Source: Gaiellasilicea sp035525905 (GTDB taxonomy: Bacteria > Actinomycetota > Thermoleophilia > Gaiellales > Gaiellaceae). From it: DNA of 12,386 nt. A program made the translations under genes and the position numbers. This document shows, piece by piece, positions 5,205 to 11,797 of this stretch. The stretch lies in the NCBI GenBank assembly GCA_035525905.1, contig DATLDK010000101.1:1-12386 (forward strand), written 5' to 3'. The notes under the pieces are model-generated. The model did no database searches. It was not told the DNA's origin and was given only the letters and a program-made list of their open reading frames with translations. Every line of letters starts with the position of its first letter. Position 1 is the first letter of the stretch.

Positions 5205-6173
5205 ATGGTGTTGGATAGCGGCGTGGAGCTCCCGAACGGCATCCGGCGGATCACGACGCCGCTGCCGACCCGGCCGGGTCACGTCCACTCGTACCTGCTC
5301 CCCGGGCAGGATGGTTGGACGCTCGTGGACACCGGGATCGGCCTGCCGGATGCGCAGGAGGTGTGGGCCGCCGCGCTCGGGAACGACGAGGTCGCACGGA
5401 TCTTCATCACGCATTTCCACCCGGACCACGTCGGTGCGGCCGCCGACGTCGCGGAGCTAACGGCCGCGCCCGTCAGCCAGGGCACGCTCGACTACTCGCA
5501 GTGCGAGCTCGTCTGGGGGAACGACGAGTGGCCACGCCGGATCGCGGACTGGTTCCTGACCCACGGCGTTCCGGAGGAGATCACCGAGGAGCTGATCGGC
5601 TCCGGAAACGTCTACCGCCCCTTCATCCGCTACCAGCCGAATCCGCAGCTCCTCGACGAGGGTGACTCGCTCGACGGGTGGGAGCTCGTGGCCGCGCCGG
5701 GCCACGCCGACGGCCAGCTGTGCCTCGTGAAGGATCGGGTCCTCGTCTCCGCGGACCATCTGCTCGGCCGCATCACGCCAACCGTAGGGCTGTGGCCCGA
5801 GAGCCGGCCCGACCCGCTCGGCGACTACCTCGACTCCCTGAGACGAACGGTCGAGGTCGCGCCCGAGATCGCGCTCCCGGGCCACGGCGACCCGATCACC
5901 GATCCCGTCGGTCGCGCGCACGAGCTGATCGAGCATCATCGCGAGCGGCTCGCCTTCACCGAGTCCACTCTGGGCGATACGCCACGCAGCGGTTACGAGG
6001 TCTCCCTCGACCTCTTTGGCGCGCAGTTGAAGCCCGCGTCGAGGCGCTTCGCGGTCGCCGAGACGCTCTCACACCTCGAGCGGCTCGTGCTCGAGGAGCG
6101 CGCAGAACGCGCCGGGGACGTCGGGGTCGTTACCTATACTGCGCGCCAGCTTGGACGACGAGCTTCCGCCTAG
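5205..6173 (+). CDS. Metallo-beta-lactamase-fold hydrolase with C-terminal winged helix (LACTB2-like)
   Basis: A 322-residue cytoplasmic protein. The metallo-beta-lactamase signature is complete: H70, H72, D74 and H75 in THFHPDHVG, H167 in APGHADGQ, D184 in SADH and H227 in LPGHGD, enough for two metal ions. Residues about 250-310 (ERLAFTESTL to LSHLERLVLEER) fit the beta-lactamase-associated winged-helix domain of LACTB2-like proteins, some of which are ribonucleases or thioesterases. The substrate cannot be told. ATG 5205 is taken as the start. GTG 5223 is a real alternative because it yields the family-like beginning ELPNGIRRI, and TTGGAT sits 6 bases before it. The frame open to 5142 overlaps the divergent radical SAM gene and is rejected. 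It shares a 35-base divergent control region with that gene. Confidence 0.9.
   Translation: MVLDSGVELPNGIRRITTPLPTRPGHVHSYLLPGQDGWTLVDTGIGLPDAQEVWAAALGNDEVARIFITHFHPDHVGAAADVAELTAAPVSQGTLDYSQCELVWGNDEWPRRIADWFLTHGVPEEITEELIGSGNVYRPFIRYQPNPQLLDEGDSLDGWELVAAPGHADGQLCLVKDRVLVSADHLLGRITPTVGLWPESRPDPLGDYLDSLRRTVEVAPEIALPGHGDPITDPVGRAHELIEHHRERLAFTESTLGDTPRSGYEVSLDLFGAQLKPASRRFAVAETLSHLERLVLEERAERAGDVGVVTYTARQLGRRASA
6135..6140 (+). promoter_or_regulatory. -10 element for the CNNM/CorC gene
   Basis: TATACT is the best -10 match in the window. It lies within the last codons of the upstream hydrolase gene, about 60 bases before GTG 6201. It would give a leader of about 54 bases, unlike the leaderless neighbours. 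The -35 region is poor (no TTGACA-like match 16-18 bases upstream). Confidence 0.4.
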
Positions 6174-6200
6174 TACCTGCGCCTCGGGGCTGACCGGGGC

Positions 6201-7502
6201 GTGATCGTAACCCTCGAGCTGGCCGCCCTCGCCGCGCTGCTGCTCCTGAACGCCTTCTTCGTGGCTGCCGAGTACGGCTTGGTGACGGCACGCCGGACGA
6301 AAATCGTCGAGCTGCAGCAGCAGGGCAACCGGCGCGCACGCGACGTACTCAAGATCGTCTCGCGCCCGCCGCGGTTCATCGCAGCCATGCAGCTCGGAGT
6401 CACTCTCACCTCGCTCGGAATCGGCGCTCTCGGCGAGCCGGTGCTCGCGGAGATGCTCGATCCCGTTCTGGCGACCTTCCTCGCGGTCGCAATCGCGTTC
6501 GTGGTGATCACGTTCATGCACGTCGTGATCGGCGAGCTGGTCCCCAAGGGAATCGCCCTCGGCTACCCGGAGCGCACGGCGCTCGCCGTTTCGGCGCCGG
6601 TGCGCGGCTTCTTCGTGCTCTTCGCCCCCTTCGTCTGGGTCCTGCAGCGCTCGACCTCCGCCGTGCTGCAGCTCCTCAGCCTGCAGGCCCCGGGTACCGA
6701 GACGGAGGCGCACTCCGAGGCCGAGCTCAAGATGCTCGTCCGCACCTCCAGCGAGGCGGGGGAGATCGAGCATGGCGAGAGGGAGATGCTCTACAAGGTC
6801 TTCGACTTCGCGGACAAGGAGGTCCACGAGGTGATGGTGCCGCGGCCGGAAGTGGTGGCGATCAAGATCGACCTGCCGCCAGAGGAGGCCCTCGCGGCCC
6901 TCCTCGAGTCCCCATTCACGCGCTATCCCGTCTACCGCGACTCACTGGACGAGATCATCGGCATCCTCCACGTCCGCGACCTCTTCGCGGCCCTGCACGA
7001 CCGCGGCATCGCCGAGGTCGAGATCGAGCAGCTCCTGCGACCGGTCTACATCGTCCCGGAGACCAAGGACCTCGGCGCGCTGCTCGCCGAGTTCCGCAAG
7101 CAGAATCAGCACATGGCGGTCGTGGTCGACGAGTACGGCGCGATGGAGGGGATCGTGACGCTCGAGGACCTGCTGGAGGAGATCGTGGGCGAGATCGAAG
7201 ACGAATTCGACCTGCCCGACGAGTCGATCGAGCGGATCGACGACACGCACATTCGTATCGATGGCACCTTCCCGATCGACGACTTCAACGACCAGTTCCA
7301 CACCGAGATCGAGATCGAGGACTACCACACGATGGCCGGATACGTCTTCGGCCAGCTCGGCCGCGCGCCGGAGGTCGGCGACGAGGTTCGAACGGACGGC
7401 GTCGCGTTGCGTGTGGTCGAGATCGAGGGCTCGCGGATCCAGCGGCTCGAGGTCGAGTTCGGCCACGCGCTGCCCGCCGCGCCCGACGAGCCCGACGAGT
7501 AG
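6201..7502 (+). CDS. CNNM/CorC (HlyC-type) membrane protein with CBS pair
   Basis: A 433-residue inner-membrane protein. Residues 1-175 form the CNNM (DUF21) domain. Its membrane segments lie near 3-23, 58-80, 90-113 and 128-150, and it holds the family motifs NAFFVAAEYGLV and GELVPKGIAL, where the small polar and acidic residues line the ion path. Residues 205-325 are a paired CBS module (VMVPRPEVVAI, TRYPVYRDSLDEIIGILHVRD, MAVVVDEYGAMEGIVTLED), expected to bind ATP and Mg. Residues 345-425 are the CorC_HlyC domain (IRIDGTFPIDDFN to AGYVFGQLGRAP). The family is linked to magnesium/cobalt efflux; the old name hemolysin is misleading. GTG 6201 is the only usable start, because the upstream stop at 6171-6173 is in the same frame and no other start codon lies between. 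Domain order and length are normal. Confidence 0.95.
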   Translation: MIVTLELAALAALLLLNAFFVAAEYGLVTARRTKIVELQQQGNRRARDVLKIVSRPPRFIAAMQLGVTLTSLGIGALGEPVLAEMLDPVLATFLAVAIAFVVITFMHVVIGELVPKGIALGYPERTALAVSAPVRGFFVLFAPFVWVLQRSTSAVLQLLSLQAPGTETEAHSEAELKMLVRTSSEAGEIEHGEREMLYKVFDFADKEVHEVMVPRPEVVAIKIDLPPEEALAALLESPFTRYPVYRDSLDEIIGILHVRDLFAALHDRGIAEVEIEQLLRPVYIVPETKDLGALLAEFRKQNQHMAVVVDEYGAMEGIVTLEDLLEEIVGEIEDEFDLPDESIERIDDTHIRIDGTFPIDDFNDQFHTEIEIEDYHTMAGYVFGQLGRAPEVGDEVRTDGVALRVVEIEGSRIQRLEVEFGHALPAAPDEPDE

Positions 7503-7512
7503 TCCGGACGAC

Positions 7513-7908
7513 CTACAACGCCCAGAAGGCGTCGAACGCGGCCGGGTCGCTCGGCAGCGCCAGCACCTCGGTCACGAGGCCGTCGCGGATCGTGAACAGC
7601 AGCACCTGGTGGATGTCGATCGAGCGTCCCTCACGCTCGCCCTGCGCCCGGTAGAGGCCGGCACCGCGGTCCTCGCTCGCCAGTGCGTCGATGAAGGTCG
7701 AGCGGTACGTCCCGTTCGTCAGCTTCGGCAGCCGCGCGAGGAAGCGGAAGATCTCCGTGCGGCCGCGGTAGCTCCCGGACATGACGCCGGCGCCCGGAAC
7801 GTGCCAGACAGCGTCCTCGGCGAAGCAGTCGCGCAGCGCGAGCCCCTCCTTGTCCGCGAACGCGTTCATGATCCGTCGCACCAGCTGCGCGTTCGCCTCG
7901 ACGCTCAT
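7513..7908 (-). CDS. SnoaL-like/NTF2-fold protein
   Basis: A 131-residue cytoplasmic protein of the NTF2/SnoaL-like (ketosteroid isomerase) fold. An opening helix (NAQLVRRIMNAFADKEG) leads into FAEDAVWHVPG, then GVMSGSYRGRTEIFRFLARL, and the strands VLLFTIRDGLVTEVLALPSD at 102-121. The fold covers isomerases, cyclases, dehydratases and non-enzymatic proteins, so no reaction can be named. ATG 7908 begins the conserved region. The frame remains open to 8136, but the extra part is Pro/Arg-rich and is the shadow of the next gene, with which this start forms an ATGA overlap (translation coupled). It ends 10 bases from the convergent CNNM/CorC gene. Confidence 0.85.
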   Translation of the reverse strand: MSVEANAQLVRRIMNAFADKEGLALRDCFAEDAVWHVPGAGVMSGSYRGRTEIFRFLARLPKLTNGTYRSTFIDALASEDRGAGLYRAQGEREGRSIDIHQVLLFTIRDGLVTEVLALPSDPAAFDAFWAL

Positions 7909-8108
7909 CTTCGCGCGGCCCAGCGGTCGAGGAGCCCCGCGACGTGCTGCCGCTGGGCCTCCGTGAAGTCCATCTGGCTGAGGAGCCGTCGGGCCTCGTC
8001 CGGGTCGTCGTTCGCGACCGCTGCTTCGAGCCGCTCCCGCCACGGCGTCGGCTCGCGCAGCTGGCGCCGGAGCCAGCGCAGGAGGCTCACGCTTGCCTGA
8101 TCCGTCAT
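7905..8108 (-). CDS. Hypothetical 67-residue helical protein
   Basis: Not recognised. Two or three amphipathic helices are likely: SVSLLRWLRRQLRE, then PWRERLEAAVANDDPDEARRLL, then TEAQRQHVAGLLDRWAARR. It is rich in Arg, Leu and Asp/Glu, has no signal peptide and no cysteine. The DPDEARRLL part resembles a single helical-hairpin repeat, but that is impression only. Its stop TGA lies inside the start of the SnoaL-like gene (ATGA), so it is the first gene of a two-gene unit. ATG 8108 has a -10 (TAGCCT) eight bases upstream. The neat overlap and promoter support its being real. A partner role for the SnoaL-like protein is speculative. Confidence 0.7.
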   Translation of the reverse strand: MTDQASVSLLRWLRRQLREPTPWRERLEAAVANDDPDEARRLLSQMDFTEAQRQHVAGLLDRWAARR

Positions 8109-8113
8109 CGTGC

Positions 8114-8119
8114 GGGAGG
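8114..8119 (+). promoter_or_regulatory. Shine-Dalgarno of the nitroreductase gene
   Basis: GGGAGG lies 9 bases before ATG 8129 and supports that start over the upstream TTG 8093. It overlaps the -10 of the divergent gene, so the nitroreductase transcript must start further upstream, within the 67-residue gene. Confidence 0.5.
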
Positions 8120-8122
8120 CTA
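8117..8122 (-). promoter_or_regulatory. -10 element before the 67-residue gene
   Basis: Read on the minus strand, TAGCCT (8122 to 8117) is followed by 8 bases and ATG 8108, so the transcript would be leaderless or carry a leader of one or two bases. It lies in the 20-base divergent gap. Confidence 0.4.
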
Positions 8123-8128
8123 TCGCTC

Positions 8129-8629
8129 ATGGACACGTTCCTCGCGATCGCGAGCAGGCGGGAGGTCCGCGACTACGAGGCTCGCCCGCTGTCGCCCGAA
8201 GTGGAAGAGCGCATCCTGGACGCCGGCCGGCTCGCAGGGAGCTCGAAGAACCGGCAGCCGTGGCGGTTCGACGTCGTCCCCGGTGAGCTTCTGGCGGACG
8301 TCGTCTACGAGCCGACGAACCTGCGGGGCGCGCCGTTCGTCGTTGCGATCGTCGTCCGCGGGAAGGGACCGATCTCGTTCGATGCGGGCCGGGCGGCCGA
8401 GAACATGCTCCTCGCCGCCTGGAACGACGGCGTCGGCTCGTGTCCGAACGCGATCGCCGACGAGCCCGCGGCGCGGGCGGCACTCGGGCTCGACGACGAG
8501 GAGAAGATCGCGATCGTGCTCTCGTTCGGATATCCCGCGAAACCGCGCGACCCGGAGGGACGCTCCGCCGCCGAGTGGAGCGCCCGCGCCAACCGCCGCC
8601 CGCTGCCGGAGAGTGTCCGCAGGCAATAA
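8129..8629 (+). CDS. Nitroreductase-family FMN oxidoreductase
   Basis: A 166-residue, short cytoplasmic flavoprotein. The N-terminus SRREVRDYEARPLSPEVEER is the FMN-phosphate-binding start of the family. GSSKNRQPWRF (37-47) is the usual flavin-contact loop. DAGRAAENMLLAAWNDGVGS (85-104) is the dimer/FMN helix, followed by IVLSFGYPAKPRD. Members reduce nitro groups, quinones or enones with NAD(P)H, or modify cofactors; the substrate is not evident. At 166 residues it is shorter than the common 190-220, mostly because the region after residue 50 is brief. ATG 8129 is supported by the ribosome site at 8114-8119. The frame open to 8093 overlaps the divergent gene and is rejected. The XdhC pair begins 7 bases after its stop. 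Confidence 0.9.
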   Translation: MDTFLAIASRREVRDYEARPLSPEVEERILDAGRLAGSSKNRQPWRFDVVPGELLADVVYEPTNLRGAPFVVAIVVRGKGPISFDAGRAAENMLLAAWNDGVGSCPNAIADEPAARAALGLDDEEKIAIVLSFGYPAKPRDPEGRSAAEWSARANRRPLPESVRRQ

Positions 8630-8630
8630 T
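8625..8630 (+). promoter_or_regulatory. -10 element of leaderless XdhC promoter
   Basis: AATAAT, one base from TATAAT, ends one base past the nitroreductase stop and lies exactly 6 bases before GTG 8637. It gives the XdhC/dehydrogenase unit its own possible leaderless start. Confidence 0.5.
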
Positions 8631-8636
8631 CAAGGG

Positions 8637-8948
8637 GTGCAGGAGATCCTCTTCGAGATCGAGCAGTGGCAGAAGGCGGGGGAGCGCGTCGTCGTCGCGA
8701 CCGTGGTTGGCAGCCGCCGCTCGGCGCCGCGGCCCGTCGGCTCGAGCCTCGCCGTCTCCGAGAGCGGGAAGCTGTGCGGATCGGTCTCGGGCGGGTGCGT
8801 CGAAGGCGACGTCTTCGAGCAGTCACGTGAGGTGCTGGAGACCGGAGAGCCGAAGCTGCTCTCGTACGGAATCTCCGACGAGGAGGCCTGGGCGGTGGGT
8901 CTTCCCTGCGGCGGCGAGATCGACGTCTTCCTCGAGCGCCTGCCTTGA
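8637..8948 (+). CDS. XdhC/CoxI family protein, N-terminal domain only
   Basis: A 103-residue protein matching the XdhC_CoxI N-terminal domain: ERVVVATVVGSRRSAPRPVG (16-35), KLCGSVSGGCVEGDVFE (45-61) and GLPCGGEIDVFLE (88-100). Cysteines C47, C54 and C91 are at the family's places. XdhC proteins bind molybdenum cofactor and help sulfurate and insert it into xanthine dehydrogenase-type enzymes. Here the Rossmann half is encoded by the next gene, whose TTG overlaps this TGA (TTGA), so the two products likely work as a pair. GTG 8637 is set by the -10 at leaderless spacing. The frame extends far upstream over the nitroreductase gene, but that part is shadow. No molybdoenzyme subunit is in the window. 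Confidence 0.9.
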   Translation: MQEILFEIEQWQKAGERVVVATVVGSRRSAPRPVGSSLAVSESGKLCGSVSGGCVEGDVFEQSREVLETGEPKLLSYGISDEEAWAVGLPCGGEIDVFLERLP

Positions 8949-9685
8949 TCGAGCGGTTGCTCCGCCTTCAGCGCGAAGGCGGTCGCGCAGTCGTCTTTAC
9001 CGTCGTCGAAGGCGATGGTGTAGGTGGGAAGCTTCTCGTGCTCGAAGGCGGCGAGTCGCTTGGCGACGGGCCGCCGGAGTTCGCCGAGCATGCCGACGCG
9101 CTCATCCGCGGCGCCCGCAACCGGACGCTCGAGGTGCAGGGCCGTAGAGTCTTCGCCGAGGTCTACGGCCCGCCGCCGCGCCTGTTCGTCTACGGCGCGG
9201 TCGACACGGCTGAGGCGCTCTCGGCCGCCGCGAAGCTCCTCGGCTGGACGACCATCGTGGCCGACGCTCGCGCCAAGTTCGCCACGCGGGAGCGCATGCC
9301 CAGCGCGGACGAGCTGATCGTCGCCTGGCCGGAGGAGGCATTCGCAGAGGTCGCGCCCGACCACGCGACTGCGATCGTCGTCCTCACGCACGACGACAAG
9401 TTCGACCTGCCGGCGCTCCAGCTCGCGCTCGCGGGCGACGCCTTCTACGTGGGCTTGATCGGCGGCCGGCGCAACCAGGAGAAAAAGCGCGTGCGCCTGC
9501 GTGAGGAAGGTGTGGCGGACGACGCGCTCGAGCGGATCTCCGGTCCGTGCGGTCTCGATCTCGGCGCGGAATCGGTCCCGGAGACGGCGCTCTCGATCCT
9601 CGCCGAGGCAGTTGCGGTCCGGAACGGCCGCAGCGGCGGCCCTCTGATGCAGTCGAAGCAGCGGATCCACGCCGAGGTGGAATGA
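8945..9685 (+). CDS. XdhC Rossmann-domain protein
   Basis: A 246-residue cytoplasmic protein. Residues 1-72 are an N-terminal region (VVFTVVEGDGVGGKLLVLEG) resembling a reduced XdhC N-domain without its Cys motifs. Residues 78-225 are the XdhC Rossmann domain: FVYGAVDTAEAL, IVADARAKFATRERMPSADE, VVLTHDDKFDLPAL, YVGLIGGRRNQEKKR and PCGLDLGAESVPETALSILA. The nucleotide loop reads GAVDTAEAL instead of the usual GAGHVA; such GAVD variants are known among actinobacterial members. Expected role: maturation of a xanthine or CO dehydrogenase-like molybdoenzyme with the preceding protein. TTG 8945 overlaps the previous stop by four bases, and the next gene starts in an ATGA overlap, making a three-gene translationally coupled unit. 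Confidence 0.9.
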   Translation: MIERLLRLQREGGRAVVFTVVEGDGVGGKLLVLEGGESLGDGPPEFAEHADALIRGARNRTLEVQGRRVFAEVYGPPPRLFVYGAVDTAEALSAAAKLLGWTTIVADARAKFATRERMPSADELIVAWPEEAFAEVAPDHATAIVVLTHDDKFDLPALQLALAGDAFYVGLIGGRRNQEKKRVRLREEGVADDALERISGPCGLDLGAESVPETALSILAEAVAVRNGRSGGPLMQSKQRIHAEVE

Positions 9686-10773
9686 ACACCAGAGCAGCGG
9701 TCATGCACGAGCCGGGGTCACTCGTCGTCGAGGACCTCGACGTCGACGAGCCGTTGCCCGGCGAAGTCGTCGTGCGCATGAGCGCCGTCGGTGTTTGCGG
9801 AACCGACCTTCACTCCTACAAGGGGGAGTGGGACCGGCCGACGCCGATCGTGCTCGGGCACGAGGGCGCCGGCGTGGTCGAGGCTGTCGGCGCCGACGCT
9901 GGCACGCTCCGCCCGGGAGATCGCGTGGTGCTCTCCTGGGCACCCGCCTGCGGCGAGTGCGCCGCCTGCCATCGCGGCCGGCCCGCCGCGTGCGGCCCGC
10001 TCCGTGCCGCGATCGGAAAGGGGACGTTGCTCGGAGGCCGCACCGGTCTCACGCTCGGCGGGGAGACGGTGTACCGCGGCACCGCGACCGGTGCGCTCTC
10101 CGAGCGTGTCGTCGTGGCGGCAGGTGCTGCGATGCCGCTCGCCGGCGACGTGCCGCTCGAGCACGCCGCCTTGCTGGGCTGCGCCGCCCTGACCGGCGTC
10201 GGCGCGGTGTTGAACGCGGCCCGCCCCGAGCCGGGCTTCAGCGCCCTCGTTATCGGCGCCGGCGGTGTCGGCCAGTTCATCGTCCAGGGCGCTCGGATCG
10301 CCGGCGCAGCAGAGATCCTCGTCGTGGATCCGGTCGAGGCTCGCCGTGAGCAGGCGCTCGGGCTCGGCGCAACCCGCGCCTGCGCCCCGGACGAGCTGCG
10401 CGAGGCGATGCAGGAGCTCGACCCCGAGGGTGTCGACTACGCCTTCGACGCGGTCGGAGCGCCGGCGACCACGAAGCTCGCGCTGCGCTGGGTCCGCGGC
10501 GGCGGCACCGCCGTCGTCGTCGGATTGCCGGCCGGCGGCGAGAAGCTCGAGCTCGACCCCTTCGAGTTCTCGAACCGCGAGAAGACGTTGACGGGGACTA
10601 TCTACGGCTCCGAGGATCCAGCCGTCGCCCTGCCGCAGTTGATCGAGCTCGTGCGCAGTGGGGAACTCGACCTCGCCAGCCTCGTGGGGCCGTCGTTCCC
10701 GCTCGAACGTGCCGACGATGCGTTCCAGGCGAGCCTGGCGGGCGAGCCGGGCCGCGTCCTCGTGACTCCCTAG
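9682..10773 (+). CDS. Zinc-dependent alcohol dehydrogenase (MDR family, class III-like)
   Basis: A 363-residue cytoplasmic enzyme of the medium-chain dehydrogenase family. The catalytic zinc ligands are present: C39 (VGVCGTD), H60/E61 (LGHEGAG) and C167 (LLGCAALTG). The structural zinc ligands C90, C93, C96 and C104 lie in CGECAACHRGRPAAC. The cofactor loop GAGGVG is at 192-197, and D216 at the end of the next strand (ILVVD) favours NAD over NADP. The C-V pattern around C167 and the length resemble class III ADH (formaldehyde/thiol-adduct dehydrogenases), but the substrate is not certain. ATG 9682 overlaps the XdhC stop (ATGA), and a GAGGTGG ribosome site lies at 9674-9680. The stop TAG shares CTAG with the convergent dipeptidase stop. 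Confidence 0.93.
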   Translation: MNTRAAVMHEPGSLVVEDLDVDEPLPGEVVVRMSAVGVCGTDLHSYKGEWDRPTPIVLGHEGAGVVEAVGADAGTLRPGDRVVLSWAPACGECAACHRGRPAACGPLRAAIGKGTLLGGRTGLTLGGETVYRGTATGALSERVVVAAGAAMPLAGDVPLEHAALLGCAALTGVGAVLNAARPEPGFSALVIGAGGVGQFIVQGARIAGAAEILVVDPVEARREQALGLGATRACAPDELREAMQELDPEGVDYAFDAVGAPATTKLALRWVRGGGTAVVVGLPAGGEKLELDPFEFSNREKTLTGTIYGSEDPAVALPQLIELVRSGELDLASLVGPSFPLERADDAFQASLAGEPGRVLVTP

Positions 10774-11768
10774 CTTTCGGGCAGCGATTCCCGAAGGAAC
10801 CGCAGGAGGTTGCGCGAGAGGAGGCCCTCGAGCCGCTCGCCCTCCCAGCCTCGCGCTTGCAAGGCGTCGATCAGCGCCGATAGGTCCTCCGGCCCGGTCA
10901 AGCCGTCGATCATCGATCCGACCTCGAGGCCGGGAGGCATGAGGCCGTCGGGAGGCGCCGGGCCAGGCATCAGCTCGTGCAGCCGCTTGATCCAGTCTGC
11001 GCCCAGGCAGACGCGTTCTGGGCCGATCACCGACGCGGCGTGGTCGAGGTGGTCGACCACGCGGTCGATCGTCGGCCTGGCCGGGTCGATCGCGATCGGG
11101 TGCAGCATGAGCCCGAAGACCCCGCCACGCTCAGCGAGCCGGCGCAGCTGCTCGTCCGAGACGTTGCGCGGCGTGTCGTTGATCGCGCGGCAGCCTGCGT
11201 GCGTGACGCAGAGGGGGCCCCCGTACGAGTCGGCGCACTCGGTGAAGAGCTGCTCGGAGGCATGAGCCAGGTCGAGGATCACGCCCAGCTCGGCGAAGCG
11301 GCCGAGGAGCGTGCGTCCGAGCCCGGAAAGGCCACCGGAGTCGGCCGCTCCGTCCGCGAAGGGGTTGCGGCGATTCCACGTCAGCCCCGCCATCCGCAGC
11401 CCGAGCTCCCAGAAGAGATCGGCCGTGGCGACCTCGTAGCCCAAGGGCTCGACCCCCTCGAGCGCCAGCATCAGCCCGATGCGTTCGCTGCGCTCGACCG
11501 CATCGAGGTCCGAGCGTGCCCGCACGACCGCCAGCCGCTCCGGGTTCTCGCGCACCGCGCGGTGAAAGGCCGTCGCCTGCCGGAGGGCCTCGCGCAAACT
11601 CCCCTCGGGCTGGAACTCGAGCTCCACGAAGACGGGACACACCTGCATGCCGATGTCGCCCGCTTCGAGGAGCGGCAGCCACGTTCGCCCGAAGACGTTC
11701 GTCTCGCCGAGCCGGTGCTCGCGATGCGCGAGCTCCAGCAGCAGGTCGGTGTGAGCGTCGGCGAGCAT
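10770..11768 (-). CDS. Membrane dipeptidase-type peptidase, family M19
   Basis: A 332-residue zinc peptidase of the M19 (renal dipeptidase) amidohydrolase group. Metal and active-site residues appear in order: H6 and D8 (DAHTD), bridging E104 (LALEGVEPLG), H169 (LDLAHAS), H190 (VTHAGCRAINDTPRN) and D258 (LGADW). The last usually reads GSDFDG, so the loop differs here and substrate handling may vary. No signal peptide or anchor is seen, so it is cytoplasmic despite the family name. M19 members cleave dipeptides, including D-residue or dehydro-dipeptides. ATG 11768 gives the family N-terminus (MLADAHTDLLLE). The frame runs open to 12026 but the extra part is Arg-rich shadow of the divergent gene. 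It is 29 bases from that gene's start and converges with the dehydrogenase. Confidence 0.92.
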   Translation of the reverse strand: MLADAHTDLLLELAHREHRLGETNVFGRTWLPLLEAGDIGMQVCPVFVELEFQPEGSLREALRQATAFHRAVRENPERLAVVRARSDLDAVERSERIGLMLALEGVEPLGYEVATADLFWELGLRMAGLTWNRRNPFADGAADSGGLSGLGRTLLGRFAELGVILDLAHASEQLFTECADSYGGPLCVTHAGCRAINDTPRNVSDEQLRRLAERGGVFGLMLHPIAIDPARPTIDRVVDHLDHAASVIGPERVCLGADWIKRLHELMPGPAPPDGLMPPGLEVGSMIDGLTGPEDLSALIDALQARGWEGERLEGLLSRNLLRFLRESLPES

Positions 11769-11797
11769 CGAAGCGAGCTTGTACCTTTTTCTCGGCC

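Noticed and set aside
3988..5460. 490-residue plus-strand open frame opposite the radical SAM and response regulator genes
   Set aside because: Low-complexity Arg/Ser/Ala-rich translation, complementary to three well-supported genes. It is a GC-rich shadow frame.
11769..11797. Inverted repeat AAGC-GA-GCTT and a T-run in the divergent gap
   Set aside because: The arms are only 4 bp and the T-run is upstream of a gene start, not after a stem. Too short to call an operator or terminator.
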